The notes: a model not told the origin generated them from the letters alone. 64,000 nt of DNA from Peptococcaceae bacterium BICA1-7 (GCA_000802095.1 JUEB01000024.1:62001-126000), one strand, 5' to 3'. Positions 34,539 through 43,891 are shown, counted from the stretch's first letter. Translations and numbers: made by a program.

Positions 34539-35252
34539 ATGAATACCGAGGATACCATTAAAAATGTCAGTAAGCGGCTGGGAGTAAAGTGGAAAAATAC
34601 TGATCTGCTTTGCAACGCGCTAACCCACAGCTCTTTCTCCGCTGAAGGAAAAGGCAGGACGGCGAGCAACCAGCGGCTGGAGTTTCTGGGTGACGCCGTT
34701 CTGGAGTTGGTGGTGAGCGAGTATCTGTATCATTCCTTTCCCCAATATGCTGAGGGAGATCTTACCAAGCTGAGAGCTGCTATTGTTTGTGAGCCTTCCC
34801 TGTCCAGGGTGGCCAGAAAGCTTGGCCTGGGAGATTATCTGTATATGAGCAGGGGTGAGGAAAAATCAGGCGGCCGGGACCGCCCCTCAATACTGGCTGA
34901 CTCCTTTGAGTCTGTGCTGGGGGCCATTTACCTGGACCAAGGACTGGAAAAGGCCGGCCAATTCGCCCTGGGCCATCTGGAGGAAGTTATCGCCGATGTG
35001 CTGGAAGGCAGGGTGGACAGAGATTACAAGACCGAGCTGCAGGAGATATTACAAAAGAGGTCCAGCAGCACTGTCAGCTATGTTATACTGAAAGAAGACG
35101 GCCCGGCTCACAACAGGGTTTTTACCGCCGGAGTGGTATTTATGGGCAAGCAGCTGGGAGTAGGCGCCGGGCACTCCAAAAAAGAGGCCGAGCAGCAGGC
35201 CGCCAGACAGGCCCTGCTGTGCCAGGCCAGCCTGGAAGAGGTAATAAGGTAA
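34539..35252 (+). CDS. rnc: Ribonuclease III
   Basis: 237 residues. The endonuclease domain carries NQRLEFLGDAVLELVVSEYL (catalytic Glu and Asp) and ADSFESVLGAIYLDQG (second acidic pair). The C-terminal double-stranded-RNA-binding domain spans ~160-230, ending GAGHSKKEAEQQAARQAL. Cleaves rRNA precursors and structured mRNAs. ATG 34539; the frame back to 34482 lies in fabF. In many Firmicutes smc separates rnc from ftsY; it is absent here. Confidence 0.94.
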   Translation: MNTEDTIKNVSKRLGVKWKNTDLLCNALTHSSFSAEGKGRTASNQRLEFLGDAVLELVVSEYLYHSFPQYAEGDLTKLRAAIVCEPSLSRVARKLGLGDYLYMSRGEEKSGGRDRPSILADSFESVLGAIYLDQGLEKAGQFALGHLEEVIADVLEGRVDRDYKTELQEILQKRSSSTVSYVILKEDGPAHNRVFTAGVVFMGKQLGVGAGHSKKEAEQQAARQALLCQASLEEVIR

Positions 35253-35263
35253 TTTTACTTAAG

Positions 35264-35356
35264 GATAGCAAATGCGGTCTATAAGGAATGCCCGGAATTC
35301 TGTATTCTGACTCCTGACTTCTGTATTCCGACCGCATAAAAGTATCAGTATAAGCA
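35264..35356. repeat. Degenerate intergenic repeat between rnc and ftsY
   Basis: GCGGTC (35276) and GACCGC (35330) bracket repeated TTCTGTATTCTGACTCCTGA-type words, followed by ATCAGTATAAGCAT, a variant of the terminal sequence of the 20180-20613 element. Same repeat family, degraded or partial. Confidence 0.5.
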
Positions 35357-35378
35357 TGTTCAGGAGGTTACCGGCAAA

Positions 35379-36287
35379 ATGGGTATTTTCAGCAAGCTTA
35401 AGGAGTCCCTTACCAGGACCAGACAGGGTCTGGTGGAAAAGATAGACGGGCTGATCACGGGGAGAAAGAATATTGACGAGGGTCTATACGAAGAACTGGA
35501 GGAGATACTCATTCAGGCCGATGTAGGATCGGATACTTCGCTGAATTTGGTGGACAGCCTGCGCAGCCTGGTAAAGGAGAGAAGAATAGGCGATCCTGCA
35601 GAGCTGCGGCCCCTTTTAAAGGAGCTGGCCAGGGATATACTGGGCCAGGAGCCGTCTCCCATGGCCCGCGGAGGTAATCCCACCACCATACTGGTGGTGG
35701 GGGTGAACGGGGTAGGCAAGACCACCACCATAGGAAAACTGGCCTATAACCTGAAGCAGGATGGTAAAAAGGTTATTCTGGCGGCCGGAGACACCTTCCG
35801 GGCGGCGGCCATAGATCAGTTGGAGATATGGGGCAGCCGGGCCGGTGTAGATGTCATAAAGCACAGTGAAGGATCGGACCCTGCCGCGGTGGTTTATGAC
35901 GCAGTGCAGGCAGCCAGGGCCAGAAATGCAGACTTTCTGGTGGTGGACACTGCGGGAAGGCTTCATACCAAGAGCAACCTGATGGACGAGCTGAAAAAGG
36001 TGGGCCGTGTTCTTTCCAGGGAAAATCCCGGGGCCCCCCACGAGGTGCTGCTGGTGCTGGACGCCACCACCGGTCAGAATGCCATCAACCAGGCCAAAAT
36101 TTTCGGAGAGGCCACCGGAGTTACCGGAATAGTGCTTACCAAGCTGGACGGCACTGCCAAGGGCGGGGTTGTCATAGGCATAAAGCAGGCCCTGGACATC
36201 CCGGTGAAATTTATCGGGATAGGCGAGGGGATGGAGGACTTGCGTCCCTTTGACTCCGAGGAATTTGTGGAGGCGCTGTTTGCCTGA
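35379..36287 (+). CDS. ftsY: Signal recognition particle receptor FtsY
   Basis: 302 residues, a short FtsY without a long acidic A domain. The N domain (1-90) precedes the G domain with GVNGVGKTTTIGKLA (P-loop), DTFRAAAIDQL, DTAGRLHTKSNLMDEL and TKLDGTAKGGVV. It docks SRP-ribosome complexes at the membrane. ATG 35379 follows AGGAGG. A terminator lies 60 bp downstream. Confidence 0.96.
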   Translation: MGIFSKLKESLTRTRQGLVEKIDGLITGRKNIDEGLYEELEEILIQADVGSDTSLNLVDSLRSLVKERRIGDPAELRPLLKELARDILGQEPSPMARGGNPTTILVVGVNGVGKTTTIGKLAYNLKQDGKKVILAAGDTFRAAAIDQLEIWGSRAGVDVIKHSEGSDPAAVVYDAVQAARARNADFLVVDTAGRLHTKSNLMDELKKVGRVLSRENPGAPHEVLLVLDATTGQNAINQAKIFGEATGVTGIVLTKLDGTAKGGVVIGIKQALDIPVKFIGIGEGMEDLRPFDSEEFVEALFA

Positions 36288-36344
36288 TAAAGTACCGGGC
36301 GGGACCGGGTAGTTTTGACTGATAAAGATTTGCAAAAGAGTTTC

Positions 36345-36378
36345 GCCGTGCGCTAATAAGGTATAGCACGGCTTTTGT
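36345..36378 (+). terminator. Probable terminator after ftsY
   Basis: GCCGTGC (36345-36351) pairs with GCACGGC (36366-36372), followed by TTTTGTTTTATTT. Confidence 0.7.
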
Positions 36379-36418
36379 TTTATTTGGGAGCCAGCATGCC
36401 GGACTTGTGGGGGATCTA

Positions 36419-37255
36419 ATGAATTATATTGAAATAGTAAGTGACGCCATTATATATATCGAGTCTAACTTACATAAAAAGCTGTCCCTGGAGGAACTGG
36501 CCTCCCGTTATTACATATCTCCCGCTTATTTCTACCGCATCTTCCGGGCAGTAACCAATCAAACGGTTAAATCCTATATTCTGGGACGAAAGCTTTCCGC
36601 AGCCGCTGTTGCCCTGAAAAAAACAGGCCGCAATGTGGTGGACATTGCCTTCCAGTATGGTTTCAATTCCCATGAGCAGTTTACCAGGGACTTTTTTAAA
36701 ATGTTTCACGTTACCCCCAGCCGCTACAGGAAGGAGAATATCTCTGTTCCATTGATGGCGGAGATGGATATTGTTGAACGGGATTTCAAAAATGAGAATA
36801 ATGATATTATCGTTGATTACTCCTGCCTGGATTTTAATGAAATAAAATTATTGGGAGAGGAAGTCCGTTTTAACCCGTGGAACTCATGTGAGCTGGAAGC
36901 CATTATGGGCTTAAATCTGGTTTTTTATCAAAAGTACGTACAGGGCAGGCTATCGTACAAAATAGTCCGCAGTGACCCGGGCGATCCATCCCACATTTAT
37001 GGTTTTCAAGGTATAGCCGAAGGGGAGTATAGGGGAGACCGGTCCGGGCTTGAGGAGAGGATTATTCCCGCATCCAGGTATGCTGTATTCAGATACCCGG
37101 GGAGCATTGGGTTAGTTTCTCATACCACCGAGAAAGATTACTACAAGTGGCTAAGTGTAACAAAACTTAAAATTAACACTGATGCAGGTTTTGATTACTT
37201 TACAATGGATTATGCCCAGGCTGGAATTTTTTATATACACATACCTGTGATCTAA
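36419..37255 (+). CDS. AraC-family regulator with C-terminal effector-binding-like domain
   Basis: 278 residues. Unlike classical AraC proteins the DNA-binding domain is at the N-terminus (~10-105): LSLEELASRYYISPAYFYRI and DIAFQYGFNSHEQFTRDFFK are its two helix-turn-helix units. Residues ~120-278 resemble the GyrI/BmrR effector-binding fold, as in Rob/SoxS-like or BltR-like multidrug sensors (RIIPASRYAVFRYPGSIG). ATG 36419. Two methyltransferase genes follow on the same strand and may be its targets. Confidence 0.82.
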   Translation: MNYIEIVSDAIIYIESNLHKKLSLEELASRYYISPAYFYRIFRAVTNQTVKSYILGRKLSAAAVALKKTGRNVVDIAFQYGFNSHEQFTRDFFKMFHVTPSRYRKENISVPLMAEMDIVERDFKNENNDIIVDYSCLDFNEIKLLGEEVRFNPWNSCELEAIMGLNLVFYQKYVQGRLSYKIVRSDPGDPSHIYGFQGIAEGEYRGDRSGLEERIIPASRYAVFRYPGSIGLVSHTTEKDYYKWLSVTKLKINTDAGFDYFTMDYAQAGIFYIHIPVI

Positions 37256-37336
37256 AACTATTATTGTAAAAAACCTCAAGATTTCATTCTCCGCCCCGGT
37301 TATTATTTAGATATAACCTTAAAAGGAGGCTGTGCG

Positions 37337-38263
37337 ATGAAAGAGAATCAGGTCAGCCGCACCGCGCTGTTAATGGCCTACGTTCGAGGCTACCATGCCA
37401 CACAGGGCACTCTTAAAATATTTGAGGACAATCTGGCCCGGCAGTTGCTTAACGAGGAGGAGCGGGCAATATTTGAAGAGCAGTTTACGCCGCCAATACA
37501 GCTTATTGAGGCTGTTGATCCCGCAGGCGCCGCTTCCTGCCGTGACCGGGCAGACCGCCTGGCCTGGGCGTTGCGGGTTATCCCCAGCGCATCCCACAGC
37601 CTCAGCCGGTCGCGTTATACCGAGGACGCCCTGGAGGAAGCTGTCAGGCAGGGGGTAAAGCAGTATGTGATACTGGGGGCGGGGATGGATACCTTTGCCT
37701 TTCGGAGGCCGGATTTACTGGATCAGATTCAGGTGTTCGAGGTGGACCATCCCGCCACCCAGGCCTTTAAGCGCACCCGCATGGCTGAAATAGGCTGGGA
37801 ACAGCCGGATCAGCTGCGTTTCGTTCCGGTGGACTTCACAAAGGAGAGCCTGGCGTCGGCACTTACCCGATCATCGTATGACCCCAGGTTACTGAGCTTC
37901 TTCAGCTGGCTGGGGGTTACCTACTACCTGCCCCGCCAGGCGGTGTTGGCTGCTCTGCGGGCCTTTGCCGATATTGCCCCCGGGGGAAGCGCTGTTATTT
38001 TCGATTATATGGATACCGACGCCTTTGTCCCCGGAAGGGCGGCCAGGCGTATGCAGATGTCCATGGAGAAGTGCCGGGAGTGGGGAGAGCCCCTGATTAC
38101 CGGCTTTGATCCGGTCACACTGGCCGGGGACCTGGCAGGTGTGGGGCTGCAGCTTAAAGAAAATTTGAGTCCCTCAGATATACAGGAGCGCTACTTCCGG
38201 GGATGTACCGATGGCTACTATGCTGTAGAGCATGTGCACTTTGCGTGGGCAGTGGTGGAATAA
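37337..38263 (+). CDS. SAM-dependent O-methyltransferase, leucine-carboxyl-methyltransferase (LCM/PpmA) family
   Basis: 308 residues. The SAM-binding motif is YVILGAGMDTFAFRRPDLL, followed by VFEVDHPATQAFKRTRM, both hallmarks of the LCM-type bacterial family; the YYLPRQAVLAALRAFADIAP segment is also conserved. N-terminus is ALLMAYVRGYHATQ. These enzymes methylate carboxyl or hydroxyl groups of small molecules or proteins; the substrate is unknown. ATG 37337 lies behind AAAGGAGG. It stands between an AraC regulator and a membrane methyltransferase. Confidence 0.85.
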   Translation: MKENQVSRTALLMAYVRGYHATQGTLKIFEDNLARQLLNEEERAIFEEQFTPPIQLIEAVDPAGAASCRDRADRLAWALRVIPSASHSLSRSRYTEDALEEAVRQGVKQYVILGAGMDTFAFRRPDLLDQIQVFEVDHPATQAFKRTRMAEIGWEQPDQLRFVPVDFTKESLASALTRSSYDPRLLSFFSWLGVTYYLPRQAVLAALRAFADIAPGGSAVIFDYMDTDAFVPGRAARRMQMSMEKCREWGEPLITGFDPVTLAGDLAGVGLQLKENLSPSDIQERYFRGCTDGYYAVEHVHFAWAVVE

Positions 38264-38410
38264 CGAACATGCGTAATTTATACAATATATTGTAAATGCA
38301 GGAAAAAGACTGGGTACGGATTTCGGGGCATATCTTAATACTAAGGTATACTTGCTGCTTCTCAACATGCGTTAGGAACGCTCCCAAGTCAATGTTGAAG
38401 GAGGCTCCTT

Positions 38411-39079
38411 ATGGACACGCCGCTTACCAAAGCTGCCGGACCATCGCTAAACAGCCGGATCTCCGCTTTTCTCGCCAATCCCCTGGTGGATAAGACCTTT
38501 GCTGTGCTGGCCTGCCTGCCGTTTCTCTACATCATCTATCTGAGGCTGCGGGCGGGCACCCTGGATATAGTGCGCATAAACATATGCATCCAGAACCTGA
38601 TAGTGATTGTGACCATGCTGGCCAGGCGCACGCCGGTGCGTGTGACTATTAACCCCTGGTTTTGGCTGCTGGCCTTTATAGCGACTTACTGGCTGTTTTT
38701 GACAGCCACTGTTACCGCTCCGGGTACCGCCATAGCGCCGCGCTGGTTTTCGGTGGGGCTTTCCTGGTTTGGCCTGGCCATTACAGTTTATGCGCGGCTC
38801 AGCCTGGGACGCAATATAGGCCTGGTGCCGGCCCAGCGTCAACTGGTGACTACGGGCGCGTACGGGCTGGTGCGCCACCCTATTTACACGTCTATGTTCA
38901 TAACCTACCTTTCCATAGCGCTGTTGTCCTATTCGCCCGGAAATATTGTGATTATTGGACTGGGAGTGATCTGGTTCGTTATTAAAAGCTTCATTGAGGA
39001 GGGTTATTTGGCCGCAGACCCGGAGTATGCCGAATACATGCGCCGGGTGCGGTGGCGGTGGCTGCCCGGGATTATCTAG
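38411..39079 (+). CDS. Isoprenylcysteine carboxyl methyltransferase-like membrane methyltransferase
   Basis: 222 residues, with about five hydrophobic segments. The C-terminal cofactor region reads TTGAYGLVRHPIYTSMF, then EEGYLAADPEYAEYMRRVRWR: the RHPxY and (E)EExL...Y motifs of the ICMT/PEMT/NnrU group, which bind SAM at the membrane. Bacterial members act on unknown lipids or small molecules. ATG 38411 follows GAAGGAGG. Confidence 0.85.
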   Translation: MDTPLTKAAGPSLNSRISAFLANPLVDKTFAVLACLPFLYIIYLRLRAGTLDIVRINICIQNLIVIVTMLARRTPVRVTINPWFWLLAFIATYWLFLTATVTAPGTAIAPRWFSVGLSWFGLAITVYARLSLGRNIGLVPAQRQLVTTGAYGLVRHPIYTSMFITYLSIALLSYSPGNIVIIGLGVIWFVIKSFIEEGYLAADPEYAEYMRRVRWRWLPGII

Positions 39080-39135
39080 CCTGGTTATGCGTTCCCGGTC
39101 AGTGCCTGTAATAACACAATAATACTATGTGATAA

Positions 39136-39160
39136 AAAGCCGGACTAAATACCCGGCTTT
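39136..39160 (+). terminator. Weak hairpin after the methyltransferase genes
   Basis: AAAGCCGG pairs with CCGGCTTT around a nine-base loop; the tail ATGTATT is poor in T, so efficiency is doubtful. Confidence 0.4.
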
Positions 39161-39322
39161 ATGTATTACTTCATTTTAATATCATTTATTGTTCGGTAAT
39201 CACCACAATTTAAGGGCTGGATAATAATTTAGCCGCCGGAAAAGGAAAGACTGTCCAAAAAAGCGAATACTAGGTGTGTATGTTAAGCAAGATAATCTAA
39301 AGACAGACAGGAGGGCCCGAAA

Positions 39323-40108
39323 ATGCCAGTCAAAATTGCAATTATCGGAGGCACCGGGGTATATGATCCTGAAATACTTACCGGCATAAGGGAGGAAAAA
39401 ATAGGCACCCCTTACGGCGACGCAAAGGCTGTTATAGGCAGCTACCTGAATAGGGAAATAGTGTTTATGGCCAGGCACGGCGCCGACCACTCCACCCCTC
39501 CGCACCTGGTGAACTACCGGGGCAATATCTACGCACTAAAAGAGCTGGGAGTTAAAAATATATTTGCCACCGCTGCTGTGGGATCACTGAACCCTGATAT
39601 GGGTCCGGGGCAGTTTGTTTTTGTTGACCAGTTCCTGGATTATACCAAGGGAAGGCCGTCCACCTTTGTGGAAAAGGGAGTGGTTCATCTGGATATGACT
39701 GACCCATACTGCTCCAGGCTAAGGGGACTGCTGGCGGATACCGCCCGCAAGCTGGCGCTGGAATACCACGGCACAGGGGTATATGTCTGCACCGAGGGCC
39801 CCAGGTTCGAAACGGCCGCCGAGGTAAGGGTGTTCAGGCAGCTGGGTGGTGACCTGGTGGGGATGACCAGCGTGCCCGAGGTGGTCCTGGCCAGGGAGGC
39901 TGAAATCTGCTATGCCACCATTGCCATGGTGACCAATTTTGCGGCCGGGATAAGCCCCAATAAGCTTACCCACCAGGAAGTACTGGACGTTATGGCTCAA
40001 AATGCCGCCAACCTGAGGCAGCTGATCATGCAGGCAGTTTCCGGGCTGGACCCGGACGGGGACTGCCCCTGCAGGCATGCCCTGGGAGAAGGGCCGGTAG
40101 GGGGCTAG
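39323..40108 (+). CDS. mtnP: Methylthioadenosine/methylthioinosine phosphorylase
   Basis: 261 residues of the PNP/MTAP family: IAIIGGTGVYDPEIL, the phosphate-binding RHG (MARHGADHSTPPHLVNYRG), and CTEGPRFETAAEVR. It cleaves a thio-nucleoside with phosphate. At the base-recognition site the sequence is MVTNFAAG with Asn205, where MTA-specific enzymes have aspartates (TDYD). An Asn is the rule for 6-oxopurine specificity, so methylthioinosine is the likely substrate, in line with the deaminase gene downstream. ATG 39323 behind GGAGGG. First gene of the salvage operon. Confidence 0.9.
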   Translation: MPVKIAIIGGTGVYDPEILTGIREEKIGTPYGDAKAVIGSYLNREIVFMARHGADHSTPPHLVNYRGNIYALKELGVKNIFATAAVGSLNPDMGPGQFVFVDQFLDYTKGRPSTFVEKGVVHLDMTDPYCSRLRGLLADTARKLALEYHGTGVYVCTEGPRFETAAEVRVFRQLGGDLVGMTSVPEVVLAREAEICYATIAMVTNFAAGISPNKLTHQEVLDVMAQNAANLRQLIMQAVSGLDPDGDCPCRHALGEGPVGG

Positions 40109-40141
40109 AGATAAAGAGATTGAAGCCGGGGGGAGTGAATT

Positions 40142-41170
40142 ATGGATACAATGAAATGGGAGGACGGCCGGCTCTTACTGCTTGACCAGACCAGGCTGCC
40201 GGGCTGTACCGAGTATATAAGCTGTGAGGACCATGAAACTGTGGCTGAAGCTATAAAGAGGCTGTCGGTGCGGGGTGCTCCCGCCATTGGCGCGGCGGCG
40301 GCCTATGGTCTGGTACTGGGGGCCATGAAACTGGACTGCAGCGATACCGGGGAATTTATTGACGGGGTGGAGAAGGTGGCGGTATTTCTTTCGGGTACCC
40401 GCCCCACCGCTGTTAACCTTAATTGGGCGCTGGAAAGAATGCTGGCCAGGATAAGGCCGGCAGTTACCGCAAAGCCTGAGGATTTGATTAATATAATGCT
40501 GCGCGAGGCCGGGGCCATTTACCGGGAGGACCTGGAGGGCAACAGGAAAATGGGTGAGTACGGCCTTGAGGTGATACCGGAGGGGGCCAGAATACTGACT
40601 CACTGCAATGCCGGTTCCCTGGCCACGGCAGGGTACGGCACCGCCCTGGGAGTGATCAGGGCGGCTCATGAGGCAGGGAAAAAGGTAAGCGTATACGCCG
40701 ACGAGACCAGGCCGCTGCTGCAGGGGGCCAGGCTTACCTGCTGGGAAATGCTGCAGGAGGGCATACCGGTAACCCTCATTACCGACAATATGGCCGGCCA
40801 CCTGATGTCCCGTGGAATGGTGGACCTGGTGGTGGTGGGGTCGGACAGGATAGCCGCTAATGGAGATGTGGCCAATAAAATAGGGACTTACGGGGTGGCC
40901 GTTCTGGCCCGGGAGCACGGACTGCCTTTTTATGTGGCGGCTCCCTTTTCCACAATAGATATAAGTCTTGGATCAGGATCCGGTATTCCCATAGAGGAAA
41001 GAAATCCGGACGAGGTGACCCACATCGGGGGGGTCAGGATGGCCCCTGAAGGGGTCAGGGTCTGGAACCCGGCCTTTGATGTAACCCCTGCCAGGCTGGT
41101 GAGCGCTATTATTACCGAGCGCGGAATTTTGAGGGCGCCTTACGAAAAAGCTATCAGGGCAATGTATTAA
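40142..41170 (+). CDS. mtnA: Methylthioribose-1-phosphate isomerase
   Basis: 342 residues, homologous to eIF2B alpha. [13 protein letters not shown] is the phosphate-binding start; catalytic Cys155 lies in [19 protein letters not shown] and Asp235 in [19 protein letters not shown]. Converts methylthioribose-1-phosphate to methylthioribulose-1-phosphate, the step after MtnP. None of mtnB, mtnC or mtnD is present nearby, so the later fate of the product is open. ATG 40142 with GGGGGGAG upstream; 17 bp from ahcY. Confidence 0.93.
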   Translation: MDTMKWEDGRLLLLDQTRLPGCTEYISCEDHETVAEAIKRLSVRGAPAIGAAAAYGLVLGAMKLDCSDTGEFIDGVEKVAVFLSGTRPTAVNLNWALERMLARIRPAVTAKPEDLINIMLREAGAIYREDLEGNRKMGEYGLEVIPEGARILTHCNAGSLATAGYGTALGVIRAAHEAGKKVSVYADETRPLLQGARLTCWEMLQEGIPVTLITDNMAGHLMSRGMVDLVVVGSDRIAANGDVANKIGTYGVAVLAREHGLPFYVAAPFSTIDISLGSGSGIPIEERNPDEVTHIGGVRMAPEGVRVWNPAFDVTPARLVSAIITERGILRAPYEKAIRAMY

Positions 41171-41187
41171 AAAGGAGTGTATTAATT

Positions 41188-42444
41188 GTGAAAGCGAATG
41201 TGATCAGGGATATTGGACTGGCCCCCGGAGGAAGGCTTAAAATAGACTGGGTCAGGGAGCACATGCCGGTGCTCAACGCCATCAGAAAGGAATTTGAAAA
41301 GGATAGGCCCTTTAAGGGTGTGCGGGTGGCCTTAAGTATACACCTGGAGGCCAAAACCGCCTATCTGGCCGAGGTGATGAAGGCCGGTGGGGCTGATGTG
41401 TCCATAACCGGGTCCAACCCCCTTTCTACCCAGGACGACGTGGCGGCGGCCCTGGCGGCCGGGGGCATAAATGTTTATGCCTGGTATAACGCCACTGCCG
41501 GGGAATACCGGGAACACATACTGGAAACACTGGAGACCCGCCCCAGGATAATAATAGACGATGGTGGAGACCTGGTCAACGCCCTCCACAACGAGAGAAG
41601 GGACCTGGCCCCGGATATTATCGGGGGCTCCGAGGAGACCACCACCGGGGTTGTCAGGCTCAGGGCGCTGGATAAGGCCGGAAAGCTGCTTTTCCCCATG
41701 CTGGCTGTTAACGACGCCCTGTGCAAATACCTCTTCGACAACCGGTACGGCACCGGGGAGTCGGTCTGGTCAGGTATAATGCGCACCACCAACCTGATAG
41801 TGGCGGGCAAAAATGTGGTGGTGCTGGGATACGGCTGGTGCGGCCGGGGAGTGGCCATGAAGGCCAAAGGCCTGGGGGCCAGGGTGATTGTCTGCGAGGT
41901 GGACCCGGTGAAGGCCATAGAGGCCTATATGGACGGCTACCAGGTCATGAACAGCCTGGATGCGGCCGCCGCCGGGGATATATTTATCACTGTCACCGGC
42001 TGCCGGGACATATTGCGGGGAAGCCACTTCGCCCGCATGAAAAACGGGGCCATTCTGTCCAACGCCGGCCATTTCGATGTGGAGATAAATAAGCCCGAGC
42101 TTGAGTCCGCCTCGGTAAGCAGGAGGGTGGTCAGGAAGGATATTGAGGAGTTTTTGATGTCCGACGGCAGGAAAATATATCTCCTGGGCGAGGGAAGGCT
42201 TGTAAATCTGGCGGCCGGGGACGGGCACCCGGCGGAAATAATGGATATGTCCTTTGCCCTGCAGGCGCTCTCCGCCAGGTATGTGCTGGAGAATGGAAAT
42301 AGGCTGGAAAACCATGTTTATGACGTTCCCGGGGAATTGGACAGGCGTGTGGCCCAACTCAAATTAGAGTCTCTGGGCATTCAGATTGACAACCTTTCAC
42401 CTGAGCAGGATGAGTACATAAACAGCTGGAATCATGGGGAGTAA
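41188..42444 (+). CDS. ahcY: Adenosylhomocysteinase (possibly S-inosylhomocysteine hydrolase)
   Basis: 418 residues, the short form found in Thermotoga and archaea. Motifs: ALSIHLEAKTAYLAEVM, GGSEETTTGVVRLRAL, the NAD site VVLGYGWCGRGVAMKAKGLG, SNAGHFDVEI and the C-terminal GEGRLVNLAAGDGHPAEIMD. It hydrolyses SAH to homocysteine and adenosine; because an MTA/SAH deaminase is encoded next door, S-inosylhomocysteine may be the true substrate, as in some methanogens. GTG 41188 behind AAAGGAG. Confidence 0.93.
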   Translation: MKANVIRDIGLAPGGRLKIDWVREHMPVLNAIRKEFEKDRPFKGVRVALSIHLEAKTAYLAEVMKAGGADVSITGSNPLSTQDDVAAALAAGGINVYAWYNATAGEYREHILETLETRPRIIIDDGGDLVNALHNERRDLAPDIIGGSEETTTGVVRLRALDKAGKLLFPMLAVNDALCKYLFDNRYGTGESVWSGIMRTTNLIVAGKNVVVLGYGWCGRGVAMKAKGLGARVIVCEVDPVKAIEAYMDGYQVMNSLDAAAAGDIFITVTGCRDILRGSHFARMKNGAILSNAGHFDVEINKPELESASVSRRVVRKDIEEFLMSDGRKIYLLGEGRLVNLAAGDGHPAEIMDMSFALQALSARYVLENGNRLENHVYDVPGELDRRVAQLKLESLGIQIDNLSPEQDEYINSWNHGE

Positions 42445-42484
42445 CTCTGTAATTGAATTATGAGAGGACAGGGGGGACATTTTA

Positions 42485-43783
42485 ATGGGTAAACTGCTGA
42501 TAAAGGGCGCCACCGTCATCACCATGGAAAATCACGACAGTGTTTTTGACGGCGGTGAAATAGCCGTAGAGGGGCAGAATATAGTCAGTGCCGGGCCTGC
42601 CGGGTCGGCCCCGGAGGGATTTGACCCCGACAGAACCATTGACGCCTCCGGCATGGTGGCCCTGCCGGGGTTTGTGAACACTCACACCCACGCCGCCATG
42701 ACACTTTTACGGAGCTATGCCGACGATCTGCCCCTGATGAAGTGGCTGGAGGAGAAAATATGGCCCCTGGAGGCCAGGCTTGAGGCAGAGGATATTTACT
42801 GGGGCACCATGCTTTGCTGCCTGGAGATGATTCGTTCCGGAACCACCAGCTTTGCGGATATGTATTTTTTTATGGATCAGGTGGCCCTGGCGGTGGAAAA
42901 GGCAGGCATGAGGGCCAGCCTTTCCAGGGGCATGATTGGGGTGGGGCCGGAGGCCCAGCAGGCTCTGGATTATGGTCCTGAGTTCGTCGGCCGGTGGCAC
43001 GGGCAGGCCGGGGGTAGAATAACGGTCAGGCTGGGGCCCCACGCCCCCTACACCTGCCCACCGGACTATCTGAAAAAAGTAATTGAAATGGCCGGCAAGC
43101 TGGGGGTGGGCATACATATCCACCTGGCGGAGACCCGCACCGAGGTGGAAGATATGCTTAAAAATTACGGAAAGACCCCCATTCAGCTGGTGGAAAGCCT
43201 GGGGCTATTTGAACTGCCGGTGCTGGCTGCCCACTGCGTTCACCTGGATGAGCGGGATATGGAAATACTGGCTGCCAAGAAAGCTATTGTAGCCCATAAC
43301 CCGGAGAGCAACATGAAGCTGGCCAGCGGCATAGCCCCGGTAACAGCCCTGCTGAAGGCCGGGGTAGCTGTGGGCCTGGGCACCGACGGGGCGGCCAGCA
43401 ACAATAACCTGGATATGATGGAGGAGATGCGCAGCGCAGCCCTTCTTCAGAAGGTGAGCACCATGGACCCCTTGGCTTTACCTTCTTTTCAGGCGCTTGG
43501 CATGGCCACTGCCGGGGGGGCCGGGGCCATGGGACTGGAAGGCCAACTGGGCCTCTTAAAGAAGGGCTGTAAGGCCGACCTCATTTTACTGGATGCCAAA
43601 AAGCCCCACTTCTTCCCCAGAAATGACTGGATGGCCCATATAGTGTACGCCGCCCAGTCATCCGATGTTGATACCGTTATTATCGACGGAAATGTAGTCA
43701 TGGAAGGCCGGAAGGTGCTTACCATAGACGAGGATGAGGTATACCAACAGGTACAAAGTCGGGCCGAAAGGCTTACAAAATAG
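42485..43783 (+). CDS. mtaD: 5-methylthioadenosine/S-adenosylhomocysteine deaminase
   Basis: 432 residues, amidohydrolase family. Metal ligands: HTHAAM (HxH), the His of IHLAETRTEVED and of AAHCVHLDE, and Asp in GLGTDGAASNNNLDMMEEMR. The NPESNMKLASGIAPV loop is typical of the MTA/SAH deaminase subgroup. It converts MTA to methylthioinosine and SAH to S-inosylhomocysteine. ATG 42485 follows AGGGGGGA. Last gene of mtnP-mtnA-ahcY-mtaD. Confidence 0.92.
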   Translation: MGKLLIKGATVITMENHDSVFDGGEIAVEGQNIVSAGPAGSAPEGFDPDRTIDASGMVALPGFVNTHTHAAMTLLRSYADDLPLMKWLEEKIWPLEARLEAEDIYWGTMLCCLEMIRSGTTSFADMYFFMDQVALAVEKAGMRASLSRGMIGVGPEAQQALDYGPEFVGRWHGQAGGRITVRLGPHAPYTCPPDYLKKVIEMAGKLGVGIHIHLAETRTEVEDMLKNYGKTPIQLVESLGLFELPVLAAHCVHLDERDMEILAAKKAIVAHNPESNMKLASGIAPVTALLKAGVAVGLGTDGAASNNNLDMMEEMRSAALLQKVSTMDPLALPSFQALGMATAGGAGAMGLEGQLGLLKKGCKADLILLDAKKPHFFPRNDWMAHIVYAAQSSDVDTVIIDGNVVMEGRKVLTIDEDEVYQQVQSRAERLTK

Positions 43784-43786
43784 TAG

Positions 43787-43873
43787 TCGGTCGTCAGTCG
43801 TAAGGAAATACGGTGCTTGACCCGGGTGAAAAGCTAGCACACCGAAGTCTGACGTCTGACGTCCGACGACCGA
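43787..43873. repeat. Intergenic inverted repeat after mtaD
   Basis: TCGGTCGTC (43787-43795) is the reverse complement of GACGACCGA (43865-43873). The arms carry degenerate direct repeats of the words GTCTGACGTCTGACGTCCGAC. No T-run. Another short intergenic repeat type of this genome. Confidence 0.5.
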
Positions 43874-43891
43874 ATTAGGAGGTGGCTAAAT

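Noticed and set aside
39080-39322. SAM or SAH riboswitch upstream of mtnP
   Set aside because: No S-box or SAH aptamer motifs found in the 240-bp region.
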